Source of the DNA: Viridothelium virens | Taxonomy: Eukaryota > Ascomycota > Dothideomycetes > Trypetheliales > Trypetheliaceae | Length of the DNA: 64,000 nt | Reading direction: 5' to 3' | Assembly: GCA_010094025.1 (NCBI GenBank) | Contig: ML991821.1 | Coordinates: 169,668 to 233,667, forward strand | Notes under the pieces: model-generated | Told to the model about the DNA's origin: nothing | The model's database searches: none | The model's input: only the letters and a program-made list of their open reading frames with translations | Program-made: the position numbers and the translations under genes | Shown here: positions 54,577 through 64,000 of the stretch, one piece after another | How the letters are laid out: each line of letters starts with the position of its first letter | Position numbering within the stretch: the stretch's first letter is position 1

Positions 54577-57500
54577 ATGGCCGGTGACTCTGCCAGCGGC
54601 TACGTCGCGGCGAGTAACCTACAACAGGATAACAATGCATCGCTGCCAATCTTCGACATTGAACCGGTCCAGCTCCGATTTGCTGTGTCCTCGGAGTTTG
54701 TTGCAGCCCAAGTTGCTAATAACGTCCTCGTTCTCGCCTTATCCACAGGGCGGATTTTAAGAATTGACCTCGATAATGCGGCAGACATTGATGGTTAGGA
54801 ATGATCCAACCGCCGGACTGAATTATGCTGAAGCAATAGATTAGATATCGACCTCCCAAAGAAGATTTCAGAAACGGGAGTGATTCGACGACTTTTCCTC
54901 GACCCTACAGCGTCTCATCTGATCATCGCGACTGCCCAGGGTGAGAACTATTATCTCCATACGCAGTCACGGCAGCCTAAACCCCTGTCACGGCTAAAAG
55001 GCGTCTTGCTCGAGTCCGTCGCATGGAATCCGTCTTTGCCAACAGCATCAACACGAGAGATCCTGGTTGGGGCGTCAGATGGGATCATATACGAAACTTT
55101 CATCGAGCCATCCAGCGAGTTTTACAAGCGCGATGAGAAATACACAAAGGCAATTTACAAGAGTAGCGATGGGGCCGTTACTGGGCTTTGGGTGGATTTG
55201 GTAACAGATAAGCCAGACTATCGGCGAGCTATGTTAGTTACAAATAGACGATTATTGCATTTCGTCGGACGTCTTGGCCGGCCTGCACACGAAGGTAGTG
55301 GGGCGATATTTCAAAAGATTTTCGACTCTGAAACTCCAACTATGAATGAAGATCCGAGGCCTTCGGCAGACGCACCGTCGAAACTGTCAGTCTCTCCGGA
55401 AGCAGAAGAGCACGCTGCATGGAAAGAGACTGCGAGGAAACCGTACGCTTGGCTCTCGAATCAGGGCATCTTCTATGGAGTTGTAGAGAGGGCGCAAGAT
55501 TCTGGGTCATTCTTTGCTGAATCCAAGCTGTTTAGCAATGCTAGAATCCCACCGTTACAGACAACAGGAGGACGCAACCGAACCGCACAGGAACCAGTGC
55601 ATTCCATTATTCTTAGCCAATGGCATATTCTCTGCCTTGTTAACGGTAGAGTCATTGCTATCAGTCGGCTTGATGAGAGCATTGTATACAATCAAGTTGT
55701 TCTCGAGCCTAGTCAGACTGCGCTTGGCTTAGTGTCTGATCCGACGAAGAACACCTATTGGCTTTTTACCACTCAAGAGGTCTTTGAGATTGTTGTCAAT
55801 GATGAAAGTAGAGATGTGTGGAAGATCATGCTCAAGTCCCAACGATTTGATGCTGCTTCACAATTTGCTACCACGCCAGCTCAAAAAGATGCAGTTGCTT
55901 CAGCGGCTGGAGATCATCTTGTCAGTAAAAAACAATACATCGAAGCTGCTACTGTCTATGGTCGAAGCACAAAATCTTTCGAACAAGTCGCTCTTACGTT
56001 CATTGACGAAGGAGCGCCGGATGCACTCTGCAAATATCTCTACACCAAGCTTCAGACGCTCAAAAAGACTGCTACCATGCAACGGATTATGATCGCCAGT
56101 TGGCTCATTGAATTATATATGGCGAAGCTGAACTCCCTCGACGACTCAATCACCACGAAAACAGAGATTTCTACAGCACGGAATTCAAGTTCCACAACTG
56201 CAGCACCTGAGACTGCCGATCAGCTTTCTATCATTAGAAAGGAGTTCCAGGACTTTACTAGCCGCCACAAGACCGACCTTGATAGAAAAACGACGTACGA
56301 GATCATTGGTAGCCACGGACGAGAGGGGGAGCTCCTGTATTTTGCTACTGTCGTAGACGATTACAATTACGTCCTATCGTACTGGATCCAGCGCGAGCGC
56401 TGGTCGGAGTCTCTCAACACGCTCAAACGGCAAACTGATCCTGACATCTTTTACAAATATAGTAGCGCATTAATGGCTCATGTTGCTCCCGAGTTCGTCG
56501 ATATTCTCATGCGGCAGGCAAATCTTGATCCAGAGAAGCTTATCCCAGCTTTGCTGAGCTACGACAAACTAGTCCAAGTACCTCTAAAAGAGAACCAGGC
56601 CGTTCGTTATTTGCTCTTCTGCATCAATAGCCTCGGCTCCGCTCAACCTGCTGTACACAACACGCTCATCAGCATCTACGCGTCTTCGCCATCGCGGGAC
56701 GAGGGACCACTTCTTGCATACCTTCAACAACAAGCCTATGCTAACGCCGGTCGTGACCCCAGCGAGCTACCATATGATACCGACTTCGCACTCCGCCTAT
56801 GTATTCAAAACAAGCGCATCCGGTCTTGTGTTCATATTTATACTGCGCAGAACCAACCCCTTCAAGCCGTCGAGCTTGCCCTTCAAAATGACGAAATTGA
56901 TCTTGCTGCCAGTATCGCAGATCGACCGCATACCTACACTTCCTCCGTGGATGCCTCGTCTCCGGCACTCAGGAAAGAGCTTTGGCTTGCAATTGCCAAA
57001 CGTGTGATCGGAGCTGGCGGGATCAAATCTGCCATTGAATTCCTGCACCGCTCAAACACTTCCATCTCATCTTCTGCAACTACAGAAGCTGCGTCCTCAC
57101 AACAGCTCTTGCGAATCGAAGATCTGCTCCCTCTTTTACCAGACTTTGTTGTTATCGACGACTTCAAGGAAGAAATCTGTGATGCGCTACAATCCTACTC
57201 GCGCCAGATCGACGCACTACGCCAGGAAATGGATGACGCAGCTGCAACATCTCAACACGTAAAGCAGCAACTCCGGGGTCTCGATAAGCGCTACGCCATC
57301 GTTGAGCCTGGTGAGAAATGCTATGTCTGCGAGCTTCCACTCCTCATGCGCAGTTTCTGGTGCTTCCCCTGCCAGCACGGCTTTCATGGTGACTGTCTCA
57401 CTAAACGCATAGTCGAGTGGGGGGGATTAGGGAAGGCAAAACGAATCAAGGACCTCCAGAGGGAACTGGAGGGTGCCATGGGTGCGAAAGGACAGAAGAA

Positions 57501-57630
57501 GGAAAGGCTGAATCACGAGTTAGAACGGTTGGTAGCTGGTCAGTGCCCGCTGTGTAGTGAGATGGCCGTAAGAAGGATTGACGAGCCGTTTGTTTCGGGT
57601 TCGGATAATAAGAATGAGTGGACGGTGTGA
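54577..57630 (+). CDS. VPS18: VPS18 (Pep3), core HOPS/CORVET subunit with RING
   Basis: Exons 54577-54793 and 54845-57630 give 1000 aa; the 51-nt intron (GTTAGG to GATTAG) joins NAADIDDIDLPKKISETG. Residues about 25-400 form the Pep3/Vps18 beta-propeller (SGRILRID-like STGRILRIDL, RRLFLDPTASHLIIATAQGE, GLWVDLVTD). A long alpha-solenoid with a clathrin-heavy-chain-type repeat follows (DAASQFATTPAQKDAVASAA, ALLSYDKLVQVPLKENQAVR). A predicted coiled coil (QIDALRQEMDDAAATSQHVK) precedes the C-terminal RING-H2, about 908-985: CYVCELPLL, FWCFPCQHGFHGDCL and GQCPLCSEMAVR. VPS18 tethers late endosomes and vacuoles before SNARE fusion. Length matches fungal orthologues. Confidence 0.95.
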
Positions 57631-57995
57631 AGGCTGGCGAAGACGCCTTGCCTGTAAGTTCTTGACGCCTTCGGATGTATGAATAATTTTATGAGATCTT
57701 GGCTGAAAAAAAATAAAAATAAATAAAAATGATCTTGTACATGCAATTACATATCATTGACGTTGTACTGGAATTCAGCCAATCGAGCAGCGTCGCGTAA
57801 ACGACGGAGGATATCCCACTAGCACAGGTCACCCAATCTTGCTATTGTCTTGGAACGCGAGTTGCAGCAGGTCCTCATGCAAGAATCCGAAAGAACGTAC
57901 TGGGCAACGCAGCTAGACTCTGAATATAGTCCACATGAAAGGTTTTGGCTGTTTAATAGTCTAGTCCGCGACGACTTGTAACAAAAATGGCAACC
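57631..57995. other. Convergent 3' intergenic region VPS18 / RPA49
   Basis: 365 nt. An A-rich tract at 57705-57730 is likely part of 3'-end signals. No gene. Confidence 0.5.
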
Positions 57996-59623
57996 TCATC
58001 GTCTTGCCCTCCCTGGAGGTCTCTGCACCGGGAAATCTAAGGGCAACTTCAGAACTGCGATCTTCAATCCTGCGCTCGCAGCCTTGCTCATCTTTGCCTT
58101 AATCCTTTCCCCATCACTAGCGCTTCGAACTTGACAGCCAAGTTCGCGGAAGTACTGGACCACAGTTTTGTCGTCCAATTTGAGATCGTGCTTCAGATCG
58201 GCAGTCATTACCTGAAAGTTGTCGACGATGAGAGCAAGCGCGCTTATATGAGTGTGCAGATAGTCACTATGCCACTTTCCCACATTACCGCCATCAGAAA
58301 AGGACTGCTCGATGCGAGAAACCACAATTTCGCTGGTATTCAGTTTCTCTTTCAGCTCCGAAAATTTAGGTACCGCTTTCGTTCCACGCTTTCCCGACTT
58401 TAGAGTATTATTGAAGATGATCAGGGTCTCAATATACTTCAGGAGCCTTAGTTTCTGCACGTCCTTTTTGGTACCCGTGGCTACCTGGTGGAGACGATTG
58501 GCGACGTGCTTGGAATTTGTTTGTATGCCATCCCCTTTCTCAGCGCAATCAAGCCAATCTCGTACGGTGAGCGCCTTCATGACATCCTCTCCAACCAAAT
58601 TCTCGATTGTGTACACGTCCGCAGCGATCTTGGCGTCAAGATTCGCCTTTGGCCGTGGCTTGGCCTCATCCACCGCTGCCTGTAGCGCCGCCTTCGACGG
58701 TCGGTCCTTGTTCGCCGCAGCCGCATCGCTGAGCAGCGCTGAACCAATGGCGTCCAGCTTCTCGGGGACGGAGGAAGCCGCGGCAACCTGTTGTGCTTGG
58801 CTTGGAGCAATGGCGTTTTGCACGTTGGCCGAGATAGCTTTCTTCGCGCGGCGAGATCCAAACTCCATACCAAGCTCGTTGCGTTGGGCATTGACGGTGC
58901 TGCGTTGTTGAGCAGCCGCGGCGGCTTGGGCGCTCATCTCTTCGGCTTCGACCCGTGGAATGTGTCGAAGGGTCACTTTGCGGGATGGTATGACTTGTAG
59001 GGTGCCGGTTTCAGGATCGAAGACGCCGGTGTAGTGTTTAAGGCCATAGTCGGTATCTGGCTCTTGATTCGCTTTTTCCTCTTTATCGATGAAATCAAGT
59101 TTGGGCTGTTGGTTCGCTTCTTCCTCTTTGCCGATGAAATCAAGTTTGGGGTGTGAGGTGGAATGCAGCAGCAGTTCATAGCTGACTGGGTCCGACTTGT
59201 AGCCTGAGGGAGCGATTCGAGGGTCTGAGAGAACACTGCCGCCGGTTTTCTTTTTGTAGGTTTGCAGGGAGATGTCGCTTGGAAAGGCCAAGCCTGGAGA
59301 AGAGGCTTCAAGGGTTAATTAGCCAAAGGAGATTGAAATCTTCTACTGTAATGACATTTCATGATCGAGTGCTGAAGATGATGCAGTGGACAGTGTGCGA
59401 GCAGCTGATCGTGACCCAAATCCGGGTTCTTGAACAAGTATTCTAAGCCACAAACTGAAGTGAAAAAGATCTAAAAGACACTACTACCTAGCTTACCTAT
59501 TATAGGGCACCAGTCATCATCATCTTCTACGAGTTGAAGCCTGACGGTGCGTGAGAAGTGTTCATTTGCATCGGACTCCGAATCGTCTTCTGATTCTCTT
59601 TTCCGCTTCTGTGCTTCAGACAT
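57996..59623 (-). CDS. RPA49: RNA polymerase I subunit A49
   Basis: Exons 59623-59497 and 59305-57996 give 478 aa. The 191-nt intron (GTAAGC, GGCTAATTAACC branch, TTGAAG) joins VEDDDDWCPIIASSPGLAFP, which follows the A49 pattern. Start MSEAQKRKRESEDD. The N-terminal dimerisation part (about 20-140, partner A34.5) includes SYELLLHSTSHPKLDF and KHYTGVFDPETGTLQVIPSR. The C-terminal tandem winged-helix domain (about 260-478) includes VYTIENLVGEDVMKALTVRD, LRLLKYIETLIIFNNTL and VQYFRELGCQVRSA. A49 promotes Pol I initiation, elongation and dimer control in the nucleolus. A 45-bp tandem duplication in the second exon inserts 15 residues in the dimerisation part (see findings). Divergent from the promethin gene. 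Confidence 0.93.
59061..59150 (-). repeat. Two 45-bp tandem repeats inside RPA49
   Basis: Adjacent units encode PKLDFIGKEEEANQQ and PKLDFIDKEEKANQE. DNA identity is high (for example GATGAAATCAAGTTTGGG in both), so the duplication is probably recent. Confidence 0.88.
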
Positions 59624-60100
59624 GTCGCCCTGTAGCTTTTGGCTGTCTGCCGGCACAGGGGAATGCATGGACTACTCTACATTAGAAGATTTCGAAAGCG
59701 CACCAAGCAGCGTACCTACGCCGTACGCCGTACCGCCATACAGTGCCAGACTGGGTGGCGCGGGTGGATGCCTTACCTAACAGGTAGTCACCTAGCCACT
59801 AAACAATGGTGGGCGCTAACTAATAAGCGCGGCTCTGTGCGCGGTTACGGGAGTAGCTGCGATAGTTGACTGTGGCGGTGCGCTATGACGCAGCATCACC
59901 ATCAACCCTCCGAACCCGCCATTAGGTTCTCTGCTATGATGTGTCAAGCTTGGCCTCTCTCAGACTTGGGGGGTCGCCAACCCACCCTGATCTGGAGGCT
60001 CCCTTGATTTTGCACTCAGTTCAGCTATCATTGGCACTCTGCGAATTTCACGCACCCATTCGCTTTATATTGACCCTGAAGTGGTCATTATATAGACGAC
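59624..60100. promoter_or_regulatory. Divergent promoter region RPA49 / promethin
   Basis: 477 nt head-to-head. Includes CCGTACGCCGTACCG-type tandem repeats of GTAC near 59710-59740. No clear TATA box. Confidence 0.4.
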
Positions 60101-60917
60101 ATGTCTACCCTCGACAACATTGGATCTATTGCCAGAGGTTTCACAGATAACGTACTAGCCAAGGGTCGGGCTTTGTTCGACAGCTTCTTCCCACCCGAGA
60201 AAAGAGCTGCATTTATCGCCAAACTACAAGCATGGGCATCTGCAAATCCAAAGCTAGCTGTATGATGAATGTCAACTACATACAGACTACAGTACTATCT
60301 CGACTGACCTTGAATCACAGGCATTTCTTGCCACCAATGTCGTCCTAACGGGTCTGCCACTCATCATGTTCTTCCTCTTTACTCTTACCGTCTTCACCTT
60401 CTCCCTCATTGCCGCTCTCCTCGTGGGCTTGTTAGTGGCTCTCATCTTCACAGCCTTCACCGTTGGGGTCGCTCTCCTCGTGATTCTGCCTACCGTCTTC
60501 TTAACTACGATGGGTGCCTCTTTCTTGTTCTTGTGGGGTCTTGGAGGTTACTATATCGTCAAGTGGTTCAATGAGGGTGAAAGCCCTGCAAAATCTGGCG
60601 AGGCAATTGGGGATAAGTTGAATAGCCTCACAGGCGGACGGCTGGACTTTGTGATGAATCCTACGCGGAAGGCCGATTCAGATTCTGCGAACAATACCTC
60701 CAACGGGACTGCGAAAAAGAGTGGTGGAACTCCGAACGGTGGACCAATCGGTGGCAACGGACACGCAACAGGGCAGGTGAAGGGACATACTGGCACCGCG
60801 ACAAAAGCGACAGGTGCGGAAAATGCCACCAAGAAAGCTGGTAATGTGACTAGCACTGCTACGACTGGGGCTGGCGTTGCAAAGGGTTCCATCGGTGGAG
60901 CGACTGGTTCGACTTGA
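60101..60917 (+). CDS. Promethin / LDAF1-like lipid-droplet assembly protein
   Basis: Exons 60101-60259 and 60321-60917 give 251 aa; the 61-nt intron (GTATGA, CTGAC, CACAG) joins ANPKLAAFLATNVVL in phase 0. The start is MSTLDNIGSIARGFTDN. Residues 1-52 are amphipathic. About 60-150 hold two long hydrophobic hairpin segments (PLIMFFLFTLTVFTFSLIAA and the following Val/Leu-rich run, then GASFLFLWGLGGYYIVKWF), the promethin pattern (PF16015). The C-terminal 100 residues are Gly/Thr/Asn/Lys-rich, low-complexity and probably disordered. Promethin partners with seipin at the ER and moves onto nascent lipid droplets; yeast Ldo proteins are the counterparts. The first exon is invisible to simple ORF searches because it lacks a stop until inside the intron. 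Divergent from RPA49. Confidence 0.85.
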
Positions 60918-61614
60918 TCTTTCTATTTCTAGGCGTCATCGCACATCAGCCTGCCCTTTCTCAGATGAAATTTTCCCTCTGCATTTGCTCTTTTGCAATG
61001 TTGGGTGTATATACTGATCTATACAGACATTGTACTGCATGTACTTGCGTTGATGGAGTCTGGCGCTCGGCCGCGTTCAAGACTACCCTTCCGACTATTG
61101 AGGAACGTCCAGCAGTTAGAATGTGATACGTCTTAGCATCCCAAGCTTCACAGTCGCGAGTTGTCTGAACCTGCAGCGAGAGCCGAGTGTGTTAGCTCTA
61201 GAACCTTAATAGGAAAGTCTGAGGTTAGTGAGTTAATTGGTGGGCATTTAAACCATGGTTCAATATCTCAGTCAAGCAATTAGAAAAGCGCATTGGAAAC
61301 ACTGAGTTATTAAAATCTTATTCTGAACCAATAAAGGAGTAATCGTATGGAACCTTGAGAAAGCTTCGGCAGGCCAGGCCACGAATGCTAAGGTATTGAG
61401 GGCCGTCATGGGCTGCACCGCGGAGTTGACTTGCGGCTGCGGATACAACACCCTTGGCACCATGGGGGATATGTAAACCTAAACCAGTCATTTCCCACGA
61501 TCGGGCAAGAATTCGTCTCAACCACTGCGAAAATATGGTCAACGTCCCTGCCTACACTTATCCCGTTCATTTCAATTCTCGCCATTACTTCCCTTTGCCA
61601 ATTGCGCGACAGTC
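60918..61614. other. Intergenic, CDF transporter promoter
   Basis: 697 nt between two plus-strand genes. No motif-bearing ORF. The last 40 nt are C/T-rich, as at many fungal start regions. Confidence 0.45.
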
Positions 61615-63432
61615 ATGGTGGACGAAGACGAGACCCTCCCTCCTTCGCCCATCCGGTACCGCACAGGCAGTCTGAAGAGCTTCGCACCCGTCAATGATGA
61701 GACTTCGATCATCTCTCGGGGACAGACGTTATCTCGATTGCTCTCTTCGCGCTCGCGCTCAATCACAAACATACAATCGCTTGGCGATCAACTGACTCCT
61801 GGACGCCGCACTTCGACGCTCTTCCTCCGACCTGGTAGCGACACGGCTTCGCTCGACAATCTGTCCGATCTCGAGCATGGATATTCGCATATGGGTTATG
61901 ATGGAGACGACAGCGCTGGCAGAAGGAGCAGCCTTGCTGCTGCCGTTTTGAACACTCCCCAGATGAGAAGCCAACGGTTGATTGGAAACTCGAATCCGCG
62001 GTATCGATGGGAACAATATTTCAAGACGGACGAGCAATTAAAGAGGATGAAGAAGCCGATACGGCGATACTATGAGCGTAACAATTACCTCATTCAACAG
62101 TATCTGTACATTGACCGGCTACTGGATTCGTCTCTTCCGCATAACCTCATCCAGGAATACAATCAGCCCTCCTCCAATTCAGTCTCTGTGCCACCAACAA
62201 TTAGCGAAGTTGATTCGCCACCCGCAACACCCGAGATTGCTGCTCAAAAAAATCAAGAATCTAGCAGTTCTCTTACGTCGACCGCGGCATCCAGCACAAT
62301 CCAAAGTACGCTACAACCCTCAGTAAAAATAAAACGCACGCCAAAAAATCTCTACAAGGTTCCGGATGAGGCAACACCTCTTCTGATGGCTCAGGGCGAT
62401 GCTGAGGAGAATTCTCAAACCGTGATGCCCAATCTCGAGCCTGACGAAGAGACCGATTCTTCGGCCCCCGTGGTTACATGGGCTATCAACATTAACTTGA
62501 CGGCGAACACGGTTTTGTTGATCATGAAAATCGTCGTGACAGTCCTCATATCCTCTGTTTCTGTGCTTGCCTCCCTCGTCGATGCAGCACTCGATTTCCT
62601 TAGTACAGGTATCGTCTGGATTACCACGCGAATGATTGCACGTCAAGACCAATACGCATATCCCGTCGGACGCCGGCGTCTTGAGCCTATTGGAATTCTC
62701 GTCTTTAGTGTCATCATGGTGACGTCTTTTTTCCAGGTTGCGCTCGAAGGTCTAAACCGGATGACGAGCTCTGGTCCAAAGGAAATTGTACAGCTTACCA
62801 TTCCCGCTATTGCTATTATGGCGTCCACCGTTGTCATCAAGTTCTTATGCTGGCTGTGGTGCCGGCTCATCAAGAACTCGTCGGTGCAAGCTCTTGCGCA
62901 AGACGCGATGACTGATGTTATATTCAATATCTTTTCTATCATCTTCCCACTTATTGGATTCTTTGCAAGACAGTGGTGGTTGGATCCACTCGGTGGAATC
63001 ATCTTGTCCTTGTACGTGATCATAAGTTGGAGCAGTACCAGTATCATGCACATCCGTAACTTAGCGGGCTGCTCGGCGACAGCCGATGAGCGAAATGTGC
63101 TTCTATATCTCACCATGCGCTTTGCGAAAACAGTGCGGCAGATTCAGGGTTTGCAAGCCTACCATGCGGGCGATAAGCTTATCGTCGAAGCTGACGTTGT
63201 GGTTGGTTACCCGGTCGAAGGTGAAGAGATGGGGATAAGAGGTGGCAGCAAGCCTGGTATGAATGGAAGCGGGCTTGCTGTTTCAGGGAAGGAGATGAGT
63301 CTACGGGATAGTCACGATTTGGGCGAGAGCTTGCAGTATGTATTGGAGAGTGTCCCGATGGTGGATCGGGCTTTTGTACACCTTGACTACGAGACGTATA
63401 ACTTGCCGAGTCATATGGCTCAGCAAGAATAA
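61615..63432 (+). CDS. Cation diffusion facilitator, Mn-type
   Basis: 605 aa, intronless. Start MVDEDETLPPSPIRYR. A cytosolic Ser-rich N-terminus of about 285 residues contains RYRWEQYFKTDEQLKRMKKP and RRYYERNNYLIQQY, a block shared by fungal and plant Mn-CDFs (MTP8-11 type). Six membrane helices follow (about 287-480). The transport-site motifs are DAALD in TM2 (Asp323, Asp327) and DAMTD in TM5 (Asp430, Asp434). This DxxxD/DxxxD combination is the signature of Mn-transporting CDFs; Zn types have HxxxD. The C-terminal cytosolic domain (IQGLQAYHAGDKLIVEADVV, ending AFVHLDYETY) has the ferredoxin-like metallochaperone fold, here with a Gly/Ser insert (about 545-565). The protein probably exports Mn into vacuole, Golgi or endosome using a proton antiport. 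Confidence 0.9.
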   Translation: MVDEDETLPPSPIRYRTGSLKSFAPVNDETSIISRGQTLSRLLSSRSRSITNIQSLGDQLTPGRRTSTLFLRPGSDTASLDNLSDLEHGYSHMGYDGDDSAGRRSSLAAAVLNTPQMRSQRLIGNSNPRYRWEQYFKTDEQLKRMKKPIRRYYERNNYLIQQYLYIDRLLDSSLPHNLIQEYNQPSSNSVSVPPTISEVDSPPATPEIAAQKNQESSSSLTSTAASSTIQSTLQPSVKIKRTPKNLYKVPDEATPLLMAQGDAEENSQTVMPNLEPDEETDSSAPVVTWAININLTANTVLLIMKIVVTVLISSVSVLASLVDAALDFLSTGIVWITTRMIARQDQYAYPVGRRRLEPIGILVFSVIMVTSFFQVALEGLNRMTSSGPKEIVQLTIPAIAIMASTVVIKFLCWLWCRLIKNSSVQALAQDAMTDVIFNIFSIIFPLIGFFARQWWLDPLGGIILSLYVIISWSSTSIMHIRNLAGCSATADERNVLLYLTMRFAKTVRQIQGLQAYHAGDKLIVEADVVVGYPVEGEEMGIRGGSKPGMNGSGLAVSGKEMSLRDSHDLGESLQYVLESVPMVDRAFVHLDYETYNLPSHMAQQE

Positions 63433-64000
63433 GTTGATGCGGTCTCATAGACCAATCCTGTCTAAGTTTCCTCTGTACAAAGTTTACTATGATAAGGCTA
63501 GCGAACGTTCTTTCTGGGTGCTCCGTGTTGCGTATCGCGACGTTTACCCCCTCTGCTTGTAGACTCTCCGGTCGGCTTCTCCAATATTTGTTACTTGAAG
63601 TCATATCAAGTCTTTCTAAGCTTCGTGGGGTTGGCCCCCTGCACAAGTGGCCTTCTCGGTATGACTATTTGTGCTCAATGCTTTGCTTAATGTCACGTTT
63701 CGTTCTCCAGCCTAACCGAGAGGATCGCACGAACGAACCATGATTCGTCCCGATCGGGGCTAGGGTTGGGGTATCGCTAGACCCGTTCGGGCGGGCCCAA
63801 GGGGTTCTTTCGCGGGTGTCCGTAGGGTTCATTCATTCACTCTTCCACCCCGGTTACTGGAGGCAAACACGGTATCAATCGCGTCGCACGATCTAGGAGA
63901 ACCCGATTTCCGTCTCAGATTATAGAAATAGAAGTGTGGAAGAAGAGTGCAAGAGATCCTTATGACTGTAGTGATGGAGTTCTGCTGGAATGCACAGACT
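63433..64000. other. Intergenic to the window edge
   Basis: 568 nt. A G/C-rich patch at 63740-63830 has no tRNA-like box pattern. No gene seen; a gene could start beyond the edge. Confidence 0.45.

Noticed and set aside
63700-63860. GC-rich patch with GGTTC-like words near the right edge
   Set aside because: Checked for tRNA A and B boxes and a cloverleaf; the spacing does not fit.
1-64000. CRISPR arrays, bacterial operons, secondary-metabolite cluster, LTR or TIR transposon
   Set aside because: The DNA is eukaryotic with spliced genes; no regularly spaced direct repeats, no PKS/NRPS/terpene genes, and no paired terminal repeats or transposase motifs were seen.

Overview
The window is nuclear DNA of a filamentous ascomycete (Pezizomycotina). 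Genes are 1-4 kb and sit on both strands. They are interrupted by short introns, mostly 47-135 nt, with fungal donors (GTAAGT, GTGAGT, GTATGT), CTAAC/CTGAC-type branch sites and CAG/TAG acceptors. Several products are typical of filamentous fungi: an HsbA-like surface protein, an RFX regulator with a large C-terminal region, a Cla4-type PAK kinase, a GDP-mannose transporter and an alpha-actinin. I cannot fix genus or class from sequence alone. I rebuilt every multi-exon gene by hand. For each, the summed exon length divides by three and the junction residues agree with what I remember of the family.

Left part (1-12 kb): the 3' end of an unrecognised gene that runs off the window, a secreted HsbA-like protein, a gene-poor 3 kb, a phytanoyl-CoA-dioxygenase-like enzyme, an OCRL/INPP5B-type inositol 5-phosphatase, and divergent from it the decapping activator DCP1. 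At 12-24 kb lies a gene-expression block: TFIIIB subunit BDP1 divergent from the H2B ubiquitin ligase BRE1, then a lipid-droplet hydrolase, then the PAF1-complex subunit CTR9. At 25-31 kb are the CLA4 kinase and alpha-actinin, both minus strand and both cytoskeleton/polarity genes.

The 31.8-46.3 kb part looks more accessory: a cupin dioxygenase-like gene, an MFS sugar-type transporter with a possible N-terminal frameshift, an RFX transcription factor, a 2.7 kb empty stretch, a secreted GH5 hydrolase, a MetE-C-like methyltransferase and acireductone dioxygenase of the methionine salvage cycle. The 46.3-48.5 kb stretch has no confident gene.

The right part (48.5-63.4 kb) returns to housekeeping genes: PLP1/TXNDC9-like phosducin-thioredoxin, GDP-mannose transporter, SKP1, VPS18, RNA polymerase I subunit A49, a promethin-like lipid-droplet protein and a Mn-type CDF transporter.

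Functional links: BRE1 and CTR9 act in the same H2B-ubiquitylation pathway; the MetE-like gene and ADI1 both touch methionine; LDAH and promethin are both lipid-droplet proteins. I saw no tRNA, rRNA, CRISPR array, intact transposon or secondary-metabolite cluster, and no clearly new biological system. The more unusual points are small: micro-exons in CLA4 and SKP1, stop-free or alternative splice events, a recurrent TACGGAGTA intergenic motif, large inserts in the 5-phosphatase domain, and the transporter N-terminus.
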